Origin: Clostridium sp. AF27-2AA
GTDB lineage: Bacteria; Bacillota; Clostridia; Lachnospirales; Lachnospiraceae
DNA: 26,966 nt
Assembly: GCF_003478505.1 (NCBI RefSeq)
Contig: NZ_QUFI01000034.1
Location: 1-26,966, forward strand
Direction: 5' to 3'
In this document: positions 1 through 8,312 of the stretch, in pieces
How positions within the stretch are numbered: position 1 is the stretch's first letter
How the letters are laid out: every line of letters begins with the position of its first letter
Notes under the pieces: model-generated
The model's input: the letters and a program-made list of their open reading frames with translations, nothing else
Database searches by the model: none
What the model was told of the DNA's origin: nothing
Program-made: the position numbers and the translations under genes

Positions 1-2
1 AA

Positions 3-965
3 CTTCGCCGTGGGAGACGTAACAGGAAAACCAGGTATCGTTAGGCAAAATTTAATAACCGGAGACTTGGAAATGGCTGGTTACCACCTTCAATCCGACA
101 AAAGATCGGGACACATCTTACCGTTGTAGAAAATATTTGTAAGATGCTTCCGATAAGCCGGATAATGGTTGAGACAGCTTCCTTTGATATCCAGAAGATC
201 AAGAACACGGATATCCAGGGAGCGGAATATCAGCAAGGTGACCAGCTTGGATTCTGGAATATCAGGGAATATGTGTTATTCCGTGATAACCATACATGTC
301 AGTGCTGTAAGGGTAAGTCCAAGGATAAGATCCTGAACGTACATCATATTGAAAGTCGTAAGACTGGTGGTAATGCACCGAACAATCTGATCACGCTTTG
401 TGAGATCTGTCATACTGGTTATCATAAAGGTGCCGTACAGCTACCGAAGACCGTCAAACGCGGTATGCGATTTAAGGATGCTGCATTTATGGGAATTATG
501 CGATGGGCTTTCTACGAAGCACTAAAGCAACAGTACGAACCTGTTGCTTTAGTGCATAACACATACGGATATATCACGAAACATACGCGAATTGAGCATA
601 ACTTACCAAAAGAGCACTATGTTGACGCAAGGTGTATCAGCGGAAATCCGGATGCATTTCCAAGCGGTGAGTATTACTATCAGAAAAAAGTTCGTTGTCA
701 TAACCGCCAGATTCACAAATTGACAATTCTGAAAGGTGGAATACGGAAACAGAATCAAGCCACATATCTGGTAAAAGGTTATCGGTTATTCGATAAAGTC
801 TCATATCAGGGAAAAGGATATTTCGTTTTCGGACGACGGCAAAGCGGATTTTTTGATATACGGACATTATCTGGAGAGAAAGTAAACAAAGGTAGTTTGA
901 GTTGTAAAAAATTAAAGTTCATTGCAACGAGAACGTATTATTTAACAGAAAGGAGAGCCGTCTAA
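3..965 (+). pseudogene. iscB: IscB-type RNA-guided HNH/RuvC nuclease, partial, interrupted by an amber codon
   Basis: The frame is open from the window's left edge (positions 3-41), where it reads an arginine-rich bridge-helix-like stretch ending KTRYR. It then meets TAG at 42-44 and continues from 45 (AKFNNRR, then WLPPS) to the TAA at 963-965. The part after the stop holds RuvC-II (IMVETASFD, with the acidic Glu), an HNH domain with CQCC and CEIC zinc-type cysteine pairs, a VHHI catalytic His pair and NNL, then RuvC-III (EHYVDAR) and a basic C-terminal domain. The PLMP domain and RuvC-I lie outside the window. At the TAG, relatives usually have a residue such as Gln, so a single CAG-to-TAG change would explain it. 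An ATG at 144 could start a 273-residue fragment, but no good ribosome site precedes it. The catalytic residues that can be seen are intact, which suggests a recent interruption. Sequencing error or suppression are alternatives. Confidence 0.75.
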
Positions 966-970
966 CGACG

Positions 971-1013
971 GGCGCATTCCTCCCACGACCTAAGAGGTCG
1001 GGGTATTCTGCGC
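971..1013 (+). repeat. Right-end hairpin of the IscB element
   Basis: An imperfect inverted repeat follows the iscB stop directly. GCGCA at 972-976 pairs with TGCGC at 1009-1013, and CGACCT at 986-991 pairs with AGGTCG at 995-1000 around a small AAG loop; CCC (982-984) and GGG (1001-1003) extend the inner stem. The arrangement and the short distance from the stop codon match right ends of IS200/IS605-family elements. It has no T-run, so a terminator is less likely. Confidence 0.65.
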
Positions 1014-1019
1014 TGTTTT

Positions 1020-2360
1020 ATGATGAAATTTGTGGATCTGCTGATCATGAGCCTGAAAAATTTAAGCAGAAGAAAGCTGAGGACCGCGCTGACGGTCCTT
1101 GGTGTTGTGATCGGTACGGCATCCATCGTGGTCATGGTTTCTCTCGGCATTGGCTTAAGTGAACTGAACCGGGAGCTGATCTCTTCCTTTGGAAGCCTGA
1201 CAGAGATTAACGTGGAGAATCCTTACAACGGAGACAACTCCAAAGATCCGCTGTATCTGACCGATGATGTGGTAAAGCAGATGAAGCGTCTTCCTTATGT
1301 CACGGATGTGTATCCGATGCTGCAGGTGAATGTGCTGCTGCAGCAGGGAAAATATTCTACAAACCTGACCTTAAACGGAGCACCCTATGAGTATCTGAAG
1401 AAAATCCCGCTGGGACAGGGGGCGCTTTCCGAACCATCGAACAAGGAAATGAAGCTGATCTACGGCAATGCCATCATCCAGTGGTTCCAGGATTCCAAAG
1501 GAAATAACACATACTGGGAAACCGGGCAGCTTCCGGACATAGACTTCATGGGAAAGCCGATGTTTGTGATCTTTGATACAGACGCCTACTACCAGTCCCA
1601 GGGCGGCGGGGAGGATGCCCCGAAGCCGCCGAAGAAGTACCTGCTGAAGACCGATGGCGTGGTAGAGGGCGGTGTCGATGATTATAACGGCTATGCCTAC
1701 AGCGTGTATACAAGACTGGATCTTTTGGAGACCCAGCTGCGCCGTGTTTTCAAAAAAAAGGCCATTCCGGGGCAGCCTACCAACAAGAAGGGCAAGCCCT
1801 ATCACTATTTTATTTATAATTCCTGCATCGTCAGTGTGGATGATGTGGAGCACGTGGAGGAGGTTCAGAAAAAGCTCACCGACATGGGCTTTCAGGCCTC
1901 CAGCAATGCCGACTGGATGAAACAGTCGGAACAGCAGTCCAGCATGATCCAGGCTGTGCTTGGCGGTATCGGTGCCGTATCCCTGTTTGTAGCGGCCATC
2001 GGAATTGCTAACACCATGATGATGTCGATCTATGAGCGCACCAAAGAAATCGGTATCATCAAGGTGCTGGGCTGTGACATGAAGGTGATCCGCAACATGT
2101 TTTTACTGGAATCCGGCTTTATCGGCTTTATGGGAGGTGTCGTGGGCCTTGCTTTCAGTGAGGCGGTGTCCTTTGCCATCAACCACCTGCTGAACATCGG
2201 TCAGAGCATGACCGGAATGAGCGGAAACATTTCCCGGATCCCATTATGGCTGGCAGCAGCGTCACTGGCCTTTGCCGTGTTCATCGGCATGGCGGCCGGT
2301 TTCTTCCCGGCGCTCAGGGCCATGAAGCTGAGCCCGCTGGCGGCCATCCGGAACGAATAA
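1020..2360 (+). CDS. MacB/FtsX-type ABC transporter permease
   Basis: A 446-residue membrane protein. It opens with MSLKNLSRRKLRTALTVLG, the typical N-terminus of MacB_PCD permeases, followed by a first membrane helix (about residues 22-45). A large extracytoplasmic domain runs to about residue 305. The C-terminal FtsX domain has three helices: GGIGAVSLFVAAIGIANTMM, a second near 365-390, and a third near 410-432, ending with the family's PALRAMKLSPLAAIRNE tail. Such permeases work with a separate ATPase in peptide or antibiotic export or envelope signalling; that ATPase is not in the window and may lie left of the inserted IscB element. Two adjacent ATGs (1020 and 1023) are possible starts. 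No clear Shine-Dalgarno sequence is seen, because the element's hairpin occupies that space. No long downstream partner follows; the next gene has its own promoter. Confidence 0.85.
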   Translation: MMKFVDLLIMSLKNLSRRKLRTALTVLGVVIGTASIVVMVSLGIGLSELNRELISSFGSLTEINVENPYNGDNSKDPLYLTDDVVKQMKRLPYVTDVYPMLQVNVLLQQGKYSTNLTLNGAPYEYLKKIPLGQGALSEPSNKEMKLIYGNAIIQWFQDSKGNNTYWETGQLPDIDFMGKPMFVIFDTDAYYQSQGGGEDAPKPPKKYLLKTDGVVEGGVDDYNGYAYSVYTRLDLLETQLRRVFKKKAIPGQPTNKKGKPYHYFIYNSCIVSVDDVEHVEEVQKKLTDMGFQASSNADWMKQSEQQSSMIQAVLGGIGAVSLFVAAIGIANTMMMSIYERTKEIGIIKVLGCDMKVIRNMFLLESGFIGFMGGVVGLAFSEAVSFAINHLLNIGQSMTGMSGNISRIPLWLAAASLAFAVFIGMAAGFFPALRAMKLSPLAAIRNE

Positions 2361-2377
2361 AAGACTGAAAAAAATAC

Positions 2378-2406
2378 TTGCATTTTCCATCTGAATCCGT
2401 TATCCT
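2378..2406 (+). promoter_or_regulatory. Sigma-A type promoter for the ZTP-controlled purine operon
   Basis: TTGCAT (2378-2383) and TATCCT (2401-2406) are separated by 17 bases and lie just upstream of the ZTP riboswitch aptamer, so transcription would begin right before the aptamer. Confidence 0.6.
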
Positions 2407-2410
2407 GTAT

Positions 2411-2489
2411 ACAGAGCGTGTGACTGGCGGAAAAGGTGGGAAACCACAGGGGAGCACGCAGAATTTCGATTGCCGGCCGCCTGGGCACC
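2411..2489 (+). ncRNA. ZTP (pfl) riboswitch aptamer
   Basis: The leader contains the conserved pfl/ZTP elements in order: a 5' domain around GACTGGCGG and GTGGGAAACCACAGGGGAGC (2422-2454), a short linker, then the 3' domain CCGCCTGGGC (2477-2486). ZTP riboswitches sense ZTP/ZMP (AICAR monophosphate), which accumulates when formyl-tetrahydrofolate is short, and turn on purine and folate genes. The next two genes use and remove AICAR-derived intermediates, which fits exactly. The 3' domain also forms the left arm of the terminator below, giving a transcriptional ON switch. Recognition is by eye from conserved motifs. Confidence 0.92.
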
Positions 2490-2519
2490 ATGTTTTTGTG
2501 GTACTCAGGCGGCTTTTTT
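2476..2519 (+). terminator. Expression-platform terminator of the ZTP riboswitch
   Basis: GCCGCCTG (2476-2483) pairs with CAGGCGGC (2506-2513), extended by ACCA/TGGT, and is followed by six T (2514-2519). The left arm is part of the aptamer's 3' domain, so ligand binding and termination exclude each other. Confidence 0.9.
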
Positions 2520-2600
2520 CAGATCATGACTACCCGGACGGACTGCAAAACGTGGAAACAGAGAAAACCATCAAACATTCATTCATAGGAGGAATCAACC

Positions 2601-3314
2601 ATGAAACAGTTATCCCTGCAGGAAGAGTTACAGGCAAACGCATACCCGGGAAGAGGTATCGTCATCGGAAAAACACCGGACGGAACCAGGGCGGTGACTG
2701 CCTACTTCATCATGGGACGCAGCGAGAACAGCCGCAACCGTGTTTTTGTGGAAGATGGGGAAGGCATCCGCACCCAGGCATTTGATCCAGGCAAGCTGTC
2801 TGACCCGAGTCTCATCATCTATGCTCCGGTGCGTGTACTGGGCAACAAAACGATTGTGACCAACGGTGACCAGACCGATACCATCTACGAGGGCATGGAC
2901 AAACAGCTCACCTTCGAGCAGTCTCTCAGAAGCCGCGAGTTCGAGCCGGACGCACCGAACTACACACCCCGGATCTCCGGTGTCCTTCATATTGAAAACG
3001 GACGTTACAATTACGCAATGTCCATCTTAAAGAGCAACAACGGCAACCCGGATGCCTGCAACCGCTATACCTTTGCTTACGAAAATCCGGTGGCTGGTGA
3101 GGGACATTTCATCCATACCTACATGCACGACGGCAATCCGCTTCCGAGCTTTGAGGGTGAGCCGAAATTAGTCGGTATCCAGGATGATATGGACGCATTT
3201 ACCGACATGCTGTGGAATAGCTTAAACCCGGATAACAAGGTTTCTCTGTTTGTGCGTTATATTGATATCGCAACCGGCGCATACGAGACAAAAATCGTGA
3301 ATAAAAACAAATAA
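2601..3314 (+). CDS. IMP cyclohydrolase, PurO-like stand-alone form
   Basis: A 237-residue protein that reads as the IMP cyclohydrolase (PurO-like) family, which closes FAICAR to IMP in the last step of purine synthesis. Recognisable stretches are NAYPGRGIVIGKTPDG near the N-terminus and TAYFIMGRSENSRNRVF at about residues 35-50. In most bacteria this activity is the N-terminal half of bifunctional PurH; here it is a separate and unrelated-looking protein next to a stand-alone transformylase. AGGAGG (2587-2592) lies 8 bases before the ATG. It is the first gene after the ZTP riboswitch, so expression should rise when ZTP/ZMP accumulates. Nineteen bases separate it from the next gene, which supports one operon. 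Family assignment is from memory of the archaeal PurO-type family and its clostridial relatives. Confidence 0.85.
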   Translation: MKQLSLQEELQANAYPGRGIVIGKTPDGTRAVTAYFIMGRSENSRNRVFVEDGEGIRTQAFDPGKLSDPSLIIYAPVRVLGNKTIVTNGDQTDTIYEGMDKQLTFEQSLRSREFEPDAPNYTPRISGVLHIENGRYNYAMSILKSNNGNPDACNRYTFAYENPVAGEGHFIHTYMHDGNPLPSFEGEPKLVGIQDDMDAFTDMLWNSLNPDNKVSLFVRYIDIATGAYETKIVNKNK

Positions 3315-3333
3315 GGGAAAAGGAGATACGAAG

Positions 3334-4512
3334 ATGAACGAGATGGAATTAAAATACGGCTGTAACCCGAATCAGAAACCGGCAAGAGTATTCATGCATA
3401 ACGACAAAGACCTTCCGTTCCAGGTCTTAAGCGGAAGACCAGGCTATATCAACCTGCTGGACGCCTTCAATGGCTGGCAGCTGGTAAGAGAACTGAAAAA
3501 AGCTACGGGACTTCCGGCAGCAGCCTCTTTTAAGCATGTATCCCCGGCCGGCGCAGCAGTAGGACTGCCGCTTTCCGAGACTCTGGCAAAGATCTACTGG
3601 GTAGATGACATGGGAGAGCTTTCGCCGTTAGCCAGTGCTTATGCAAGAGCCCGCGGCGCGGACCGCATGTCTTCCTTCGGAGATTTCATTTCCCTGTCCG
3701 ATGTCTGCGATGCTTCCACCGCAAAGCTTATCAAGCGTGAGGTATCTGACGGTGTCATTGCGCCGGGATACGAGCCGGAGGCACTGGAAATTTTAAAAGA
3801 GAAGAAAAAAGGCAATTACTGCGTGATCCAGATCGACCCGGATTACGAGCCGGAGCCGATCGAGCGCAAGCAGGTGTTCGGCGTGGTATTTGAGCAGGGC
3901 AGAAACAACCTGGATATCAACAAAGACATGCTGAACAACGTAGTAACTGAGAATAAGGAAATCCCGGATCAGGCAAAGATCGATCTTGTCATTTCTCTCA
4001 TTACCTTAAAGTACACCCAGTCCAACTCCGTCTGCTACGCAAAGGACGGTCAGGCCATCGGCATCGGCGCAGGACAGCAGTCCCGCGTACACTGCACCAG
4101 ACTGGCAGGCCAGAAGGCAGACAACTGGTTTTTACGCCAGGCTCCTCAGGTGCTGAACCTGCAGTTTGTGGACGGCATCAAGCGTGCTGACCGCGATAAC
4201 GCCATTGACGTTTACATCGGTGACGAGTACATGGATGTGCTGGCGGATGGCGTATGGGAGAAGACCTTTAAGGTTAAACCGCCGGTATTCACTAAGGAGG
4301 AGAAGCGTGCATGGCTGGATCAGATGACCGACGTGGCACTGGGCTCTGACGCGTTCTTCCCGTTCGGTGACAATATCGAGCGTGCACATAAGAGCGGCGT
4401 GAAATATATTGCGCAGCCGGGCGGATCCGTTCGCGACGACAACGTGATCGAGACCTGCAACAAATACAACATGGCGATGGCCTTCACCGGCATCCGCCTG
4501 TTCCATCACTAA
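3334..4512 (+). CDS. AICAR formyltransferase (stand-alone PurH transformylase domain)
   Basis: A 392-residue protein equivalent to the C-terminal AICAR transformylase half of PurH; the MGS-like cyclohydrolase half is absent. It transfers a formyl group from 10-formyl-tetrahydrofolate to AICAR, giving FAICAR. Diagnostic stretches are KYGCNPNQKPA at the start, the catalytic-type Lys-His in SFKHVSPAGAAVG, YARARGADRMSSFGDF, IGIGAGQQSRVHCTR, and the C-terminal DAFFPFGDNIERA followed by YIAQPGGSVRDD. AGGAG (3321-3325) precedes the ATG by 8 bases. It is the second gene of the riboswitch-controlled operon and supplies substrate for the IMP cyclohydrolase encoded just before it. Confidence 0.95.
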   Translation: MNEMELKYGCNPNQKPARVFMHNDKDLPFQVLSGRPGYINLLDAFNGWQLVRELKKATGLPAAASFKHVSPAGAAVGLPLSETLAKIYWVDDMGELSPLASAYARARGADRMSSFGDFISLSDVCDASTAKLIKREVSDGVIAPGYEPEALEILKEKKKGNYCVIQIDPDYEPEPIERKQVFGVVFEQGRNNLDINKDMLNNVVTENKEIPDQAKIDLVISLITLKYTQSNSVCYAKDGQAIGIGAGQQSRVHCTRLAGQKADNWFLRQAPQVLNLQFVDGIKRADRDNAIDVYIGDEYMDVLADGVWEKTFKVKPPVFTKEEKRAWLDQMTDVALGSDAFFPFGDNIERAHKSGVKYIAQPGGSVRDDNVIETCNKYNMAMAFTGIRLFHH

Positions 4513-4530
4513 GATTTGGAGGATGATATC

Positions 4531-5130
4531 ATGTTTATTACCTGTTTGGACCTGGAAGGAGTATTAGTACCGGAAATCTGGATCGCATTCGCTGAGGCCA
4601 GCGGCATCCCGGAGTTAAAGCGCACCACCCGCGATGAGCCGGACTACGACAAGCTGATGAAATGGCGTCTCGGAATTTTAAAGGAGCACGGACTTGGCTT
4701 GAAGGAGATCCAGGAAACCATCGAGAAGATCGACCCGATGCCGGGGGCGAGAGCGTTCTTAGATGAGCTCCGGGAGCTGGGACAGGTAATCATCATCAGC
4801 GATACCTTCACCCAGTTCGCAAAGCCGCTCATGAAAAAGCTGGGCTGGCCAACCATTTTCTGCAACGAGCTGGAAGTAGCAGAGGACGGCGAGATCACCG
4901 GATTCAGAATGCGCATTGAGCAGTCTAAGCTCAGTACCGTCAAGGCACTGCAGTCCATCGGCTTTGAGACTATTGCCAGCGGCGACAGCTACAATGACCT
5001 TGGCATGATCCGCGCCAGCAAGGCCGGCTTCCTCTTTAAGAGCACCGATCAGATCAAGAACGACAATCCGGATCTTCCGGCGTACGAGACCTATGAAGAG
5101 CTGCTGGCAGCGATCAAGGCAGCAGTATAA
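4531..5130 (+). CDS. thrH: ThrH-type phosphoserine phosphatase / homoserine phosphotransferase (HAD family)
   Basis: A 199-residue HAD enzyme that resembles Pseudomonas ThrH closely. The start reads CLDLEGVLVPEIWIAFAEASGI, with the nucleophile Asp in DLEG; motif II is IISDTF, and the acid motif is GDSYND near the C-terminus. ThrH dephosphorylates phosphoserine and can pass the phosphate to homoserine. The open frame extends upstream to a TTG at 4516, but the ATG at 4531 has GGAGG (4518-4522) 8 bases before it and gives the family's N-terminus. It lies 18 bases after the AICAR transformylase gene. A serine-forming enzyme in a ZTP-controlled operon makes sense because serine feeds the one-carbon folate pool that the transformylase consumes; this link is inference. 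Confidence 0.88.
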   Translation: MFITCLDLEGVLVPEIWIAFAEASGIPELKRTTRDEPDYDKLMKWRLGILKEHGLGLKEIQETIEKIDPMPGARAFLDELRELGQVIIISDTFTQFAKPLMKKLGWPTIFCNELEVAEDGEITGFRMRIEQSKLSTVKALQSIGFETIASGDSYNDLGMIRASKAGFLFKSTDQIKNDNPDLPAYETYEELLAAIKAAV

Positions 5131-5170
5131 ACCGGAGCACAGAGATACATACTATCATAAAAATAGAAAG

Positions 5171-5204
5171 GGCAGATTCCTGAATATGCAGGGATCTGCC
5201 TTTT
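5171..5204 (+). terminator. Intrinsic terminator after thrH
   Basis: GGCAGATTCCTG (5171-5182) pairs with CAGGGATCTGCC (5189-5200) over a six-base loop and is followed by TTTT. It closes the purine operon. Confidence 0.85.
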
Positions 5205-5254
5205 GTGCCTGGCGGATTTGAAAGACGATATCTGATTTACAGGAATTGTTTTTT

Positions 5255-6938
5255 ATGACAGGGCTGTATTTGAATTCAGCCTGGGAGCTTTTGTTTTATC
5301 TGATCTTAAGCTGTCTGCTTGGACTCGGGTTTGCGGCACTGCGCAGATCGCAGCGGCTTCCCTTTGGCTCTATCGATGAGACAGTCCGCACGGATGACAG
5401 CTATCTGATCGTCTATGCCCCCGGGACAGGAGCTGTCCGGGCTTACCAAAGATCCCCAAAAACGTGAGAGGTTTTATGGGGAAGCAGTCGGATATTATGC
5501 AGGAGCCTCTCTGACTGAGCCGGAAAAGAAAGATCCGGAGCAGGTGGAAATGAAGGTTACCGTTCATAATGAAGAAGTTCTATATGTGGAAGTAGAGATT
5601 CCGTCAGGTGTGAATGGATTAAAGCTGTGGGTCGAGGGTGCGGCGAGCGGAGCAAAGGGCTGGATCGATTTAAACAGCTTTACGCAGGATGAGCGTGTAC
5701 TGATGAAGGGAGCCGGCAGTGTCTGTGATGTGATCCTGGATGATATTTCCATTCAGGGCGCGCGATGTGCGGATTTGAGAGGTGATATGAGATCGGATCA
5801 TGGTGGAAATGACATTGCGCTGATCCTGGGAGAGGATATCCGTATTTACGCGGAAGCAGTGACCGAAAGCGGCAATACGGCAGCCGGTCCGGTGTGTCAG
5901 ACAAACAGCCTGTTTCAGAAAGTCGCTAACGGCAAAATCGTGATTTCCAATATCCGGCATCTGGAAAATCCGAACAGGCGGGTTTCGGATTTCCATCCGG
6001 CAGCAAATGAGCAGAAGCTGGGACTGAATTCTCCGGCAGAACAGCCGGGCGCATATGTGATATCGCAAAGCGAAGATATGTCCTGGCGGGCTTACCGGAA
6101 TGCCGTCGTGCGTGAAATACACAGCAGCCATGCGCCGGCAATACAGGCGGCTGATAACATCTCTGTTTACTACAAAATATACAGGAAACAGGGAGAGGTT
6201 CTGACAGAGGAGTGGACCGGGACAGCTCCGGGCTGTTATGCGCCGCTGGAGCCGGAATTTGATCTGGTCTATGAGGGAAATGGCAAAAAGATCAGTGAGC
6301 TTGTCGTAAATACACCGGGGGCAGGCGGCTGCTTTGGAACCGTGTCGAAGAATCGTTATTTTAAAAATCGGCGAAAACCCGGACGATTTCAAATATTACG
6401 GAAACAGCAATCTGGGAGATATCCTGGAATTAAGAGAGAATCTGGACAACAGCGCCATCAAATGGAAATGGGATTATAAGGGTTCCGTTCCCGGAGGAGA
6501 TCACCGCTTTGCCATCAGCAAAGCAAATGTGATCCCGGCTCCCTCGGATCCCGGCAGCATTACGGTAAACAGCTATTTCGGGGAGCTTCACGAGCATACC
6601 GCAGAGGAAACCAGTCTTATGCCAAAGCAGCAGAAGCAGACCCGCTGACAGGCGGAGCAAGTATTACAGGCCAGCGGCCGGTGGGAGGTCTGGTAGGTAA
6701 GGCTGATAAAGATTCAGATGTGCAGCTGACCGATTGCTATTTTGCGGGAAAACTGCTTGGGGCATCCGAAAACAGTGACGGAAATCAGTCAGCGGGAACT
6801 CTGCCCGGAGCTTCCGATAACGATGGTCCTGTTACAACCTATCCATGTGACCCTGCTTTACAGGGCCGGACTTATCCATACAAGCTCTGGACCACCGAAA
6901 ACGGCGTAAAGACCTATCGCGGTGACTGGATCCAGTAA
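5255..6938 (+). pseudogene. Decayed membrane-anchored surface protein with a GLUG-like repeat
   Basis: Four coding-like pieces in changing frames join into one protein of about 560 residues. Piece 1 (from ATG 5255) has an N-terminal membrane helix, ELLFYLILSCLLGLGFA, and ends LIVYAPGTGAVRAYQRSPK near 5462. Piece 2 continues RERFYGEAVGYYAGAS to about 6365. Piece 3 runs IGENPDDFKYYGNSNLG to about 6610. Piece 4 has PVGGLVGKADKDSDVQ then TDCYFAGKL, a GLUG-like motif, and ends at 6938. Two breaks coincide with short A-runs (5458-5462 and 6363-6367); the third lies near 6600-6620. The piece 4 motif and the TM helix suggest an envelope or pilin-like surface protein, but the family is not firmly recognised. 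Several independent breaks in one gene argue for decay over sequencing error. Confidence 0.65.
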
Positions 6939-6956
6939 CCGGTAAGCGCAAAATGG

Positions 6957-7006
6957 GTGAAACAAAAAGAAACAAAAAGAAAAGTATATGAAAATATGAA
7001 ACATAA
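6957..7006 (+). promoter_or_regulatory. GAAAC box array upstream of the pdxA sigma-54 promoter
   Basis: GAAAC at 6959-6963 and 6969-6973 with a degenerate GAAAA at 6979, all 10 bases apart, then GAAAC at 6998-7002 within ATGAAACATAA. The last box lies 144 bases before the promoter's GG, a usual distance for enhancer sites of sigma-54 activators. Binding by the PrpR-type activator is inferred. The rest of the 6939-7224 gap is A-rich and holds no gene that I can see. Confidence 0.5.
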
Positions 7007-7139
7007 AAACGGAAAAAATAGAACCGACTGCCGGGAAACGGAACAGACCGCAGGAAAAGCGAAGGTCTGAAGTATGAAAAAACGCGGTAAAAAGGTGTAC
7101 AATATCTGCAAAAAGAAAAAAACAGCCGGATGCGCCAGG

Positions 7140-7157
7140 TTGGCATATACCTTGCTT
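7140..7157 (+). promoter_or_regulatory. Sigma-54 (-24/-12) promoter P1
   Basis: TTGGCATATACCTTGCTT has GG at 7142-7143 and GC at 7154-7155, separated by exactly 10 bases, with TTGC at the -12 element. It lies 68 bases upstream of the pdxA-like start and uses the RpoN encoded at 24601. Confidence 0.85.
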
Positions 7158-7224
7158 ATTATATGATCAGAACATAAATGCAAAAAAATAACAGTGCATT
7201 TAAGGAAAAAGGAGGGTATTTGAT

Positions 7225-8244
7225 ATGGCAACAAAACCAGTGATTGGTGTACTTCTTGGAGATGCTGCGGGGGTAGGACCGGAGCTTGTAGCAAAATGTG
7301 CGGCAGCAGGATTTTATGATGAATACTGCAGACCGGTAGTGATTGGAGATCTCAGAGTGCTGGAGCGTGCTCTGGATGTGATTGGCGCGAAGGATAAAGT
7401 AGCACTGCAGGTGATTTCCGATGTTGACGAGGCGGACTGGAGCAAGGGACTTCCGGTACTTGACCAGAAAAATCTGGATCCGGCACAGGTTCCGTTTGGC
7501 ACAAAAACGGTGGAAAGCGGAAAAGCATGTCTGGATATGCTGAAGCTTGGTGTTGAGTTATGGAAGGCGGGCAAGATTGGCGGTTATGTATTCGGACCGT
7601 TAAATAAAGCCGGAATGCATGACGCCGGACTGACCTTAGAGAGTGAGCATCATTATCTTGCAAAGCTTCTGGGACACACAGATCCATTTGGCGAAATCAA
7701 TGTTACCAACGGTCTTTATACGACCAGAACCACGAGCCACATTCCGATTTCCCAGGTAAGCGCGGACTTAAGCGAGAATGATGGACTTCGCATTAAGCGG
7801 GCAATCCGTCTTTCCTATAAGACCCTGACCGGAGCAGGAATTGAGAATCCGAGGATCGGTGTTGCTGCGCTGAATCCGCATTGCGGTGAGAATGGGGACT
7901 GCGGACGTGAGGAAATTGATGTCATCCGTCCGGCTATCGAGTGGGCACAGAAGGAAGGCATCAATGCTACCGGCCCATATCCGTCTGATATCGTGTTCCA
8001 CAAGGCTCTGCTTAAGAAAGAGTTTGACGGCGTGGTTACCATGTATCATGATCAGGGCCAGATCGCGCTGAAACTGATTGGTTTCGAGGGCGGTATTACC
8101 GTTGCAGGAGGCTTCCCGATCCCGATCGTTACCTGCGGTCACGGAACTGCTTACGATATTGCAGGTAAAGGTGTGGTGACAACGGCATCGTTTGAGAATG
8201 CTGTAAAACAGTGTGCTACTATGGCAGCTGTTGCAGCAAAATAA
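7225..8244 (+). CDS. PdxA-family 4-phospho-hydroxyacid dehydrogenase
   Basis: A 339-residue NAD-dependent dehydrogenase of the PdxA family, which oxidises and decarboxylates phosphorylated four-carbon hydroxyacids. The N-terminus has GDAAGVGPE. The three metal-ligand histidines are His172 (TTSHIPI), His219 (ALNPHCGENGDCG) and His275 (TMYHDQGQ). Classical PdxA makes the vitamin B6 precursor. The catabolic version (PdxA2) oxidises 4-phospho-D-threonate or 4-phospho-D-erythronate and normally sits beside a DUF1537 kinase, which is missing here. Its own sigma-54 promoter, the shared GAAAC boxes and the neighbouring transporter favour a catabolic role over vitamin synthesis. AGGAGG precedes the ATG. 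It forms a one-gene unit closed by the terminator at 8286. Confidence 0.85.
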   Translation: MATKPVIGVLLGDAAGVGPELVAKCAAAGFYDEYCRPVVIGDLRVLERALDVIGAKDKVALQVISDVDEADWSKGLPVLDQKNLDPAQVPFGTKTVESGKACLDMLKLGVELWKAGKIGGYVFGPLNKAGMHDAGLTLESEHHYLAKLLGHTDPFGEINVTNGLYTTRTTSHIPISQVSADLSENDGLRIKRAIRLSYKTLTGAGIENPRIGVAALNPHCGENGDCGREEIDVIRPAIEWAQKEGINATGPYPSDIVFHKALLKKEFDGVVTMYHDQGQIALKLIGFEGGITVAGGFPIPIVTCGHGTAYDIAGKGVVTTASFENAVKQCATMAAVAAK

Positions 8245-8285
8245 CAAAGCCATCCAGTATAAATTTTGTATTGCATATAGGAAGG

Positions 8286-8308
8286 GGACTCCGAAAGGGG
8301 TCCTTTTT
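8286..8308 (+). terminator. Intrinsic terminator after the pdxA-like gene
   Basis: GGACTCC (8286-8292), a GAAA tetraloop, GGGGTCC (8297-8303) and TTTTT. It separates the pdxA unit from the transporter operon. Confidence 0.85.
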
Positions 8309-8312
8309 CTTT

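Larger units (their letters stand above)
1..1019 (+). mobile_element. 3' part of an IS200/IS605-like element carrying iscB
   Basis: The segment joins an IscB-type nuclease reading frame to a right-end hairpin of the kind found at the 3' terminus of IS200/IS605-family elements. The left end, any TnpA transposase and the guide (omega) RNA, which in IscB loci lies upstream of the gene, would be to the left of the window and cannot be seen. The right boundary is uncertain by a few bases; it lies between the hairpin (ending near 1013) and the next gene's start codon at 1020. No target duplication is expected for this family, so the exact edge needs comparison with an empty site. Confidence 0.7.

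Noticed and set aside
2378..2785. A 135-residue plus-strand open frame over the riboswitch and the start of the cyclohydrolase gene
   Set aside because: It overlaps the ZTP aptamer and terminator and reads the cyclohydrolase gene in the wrong frame; no family resemblance.
4516..4530. TTG start for thrH five codons upstream
   Set aside because: The TTG overlaps the GGAGG ribosome site of the ATG at 4531, which also gives the known family N-terminus.
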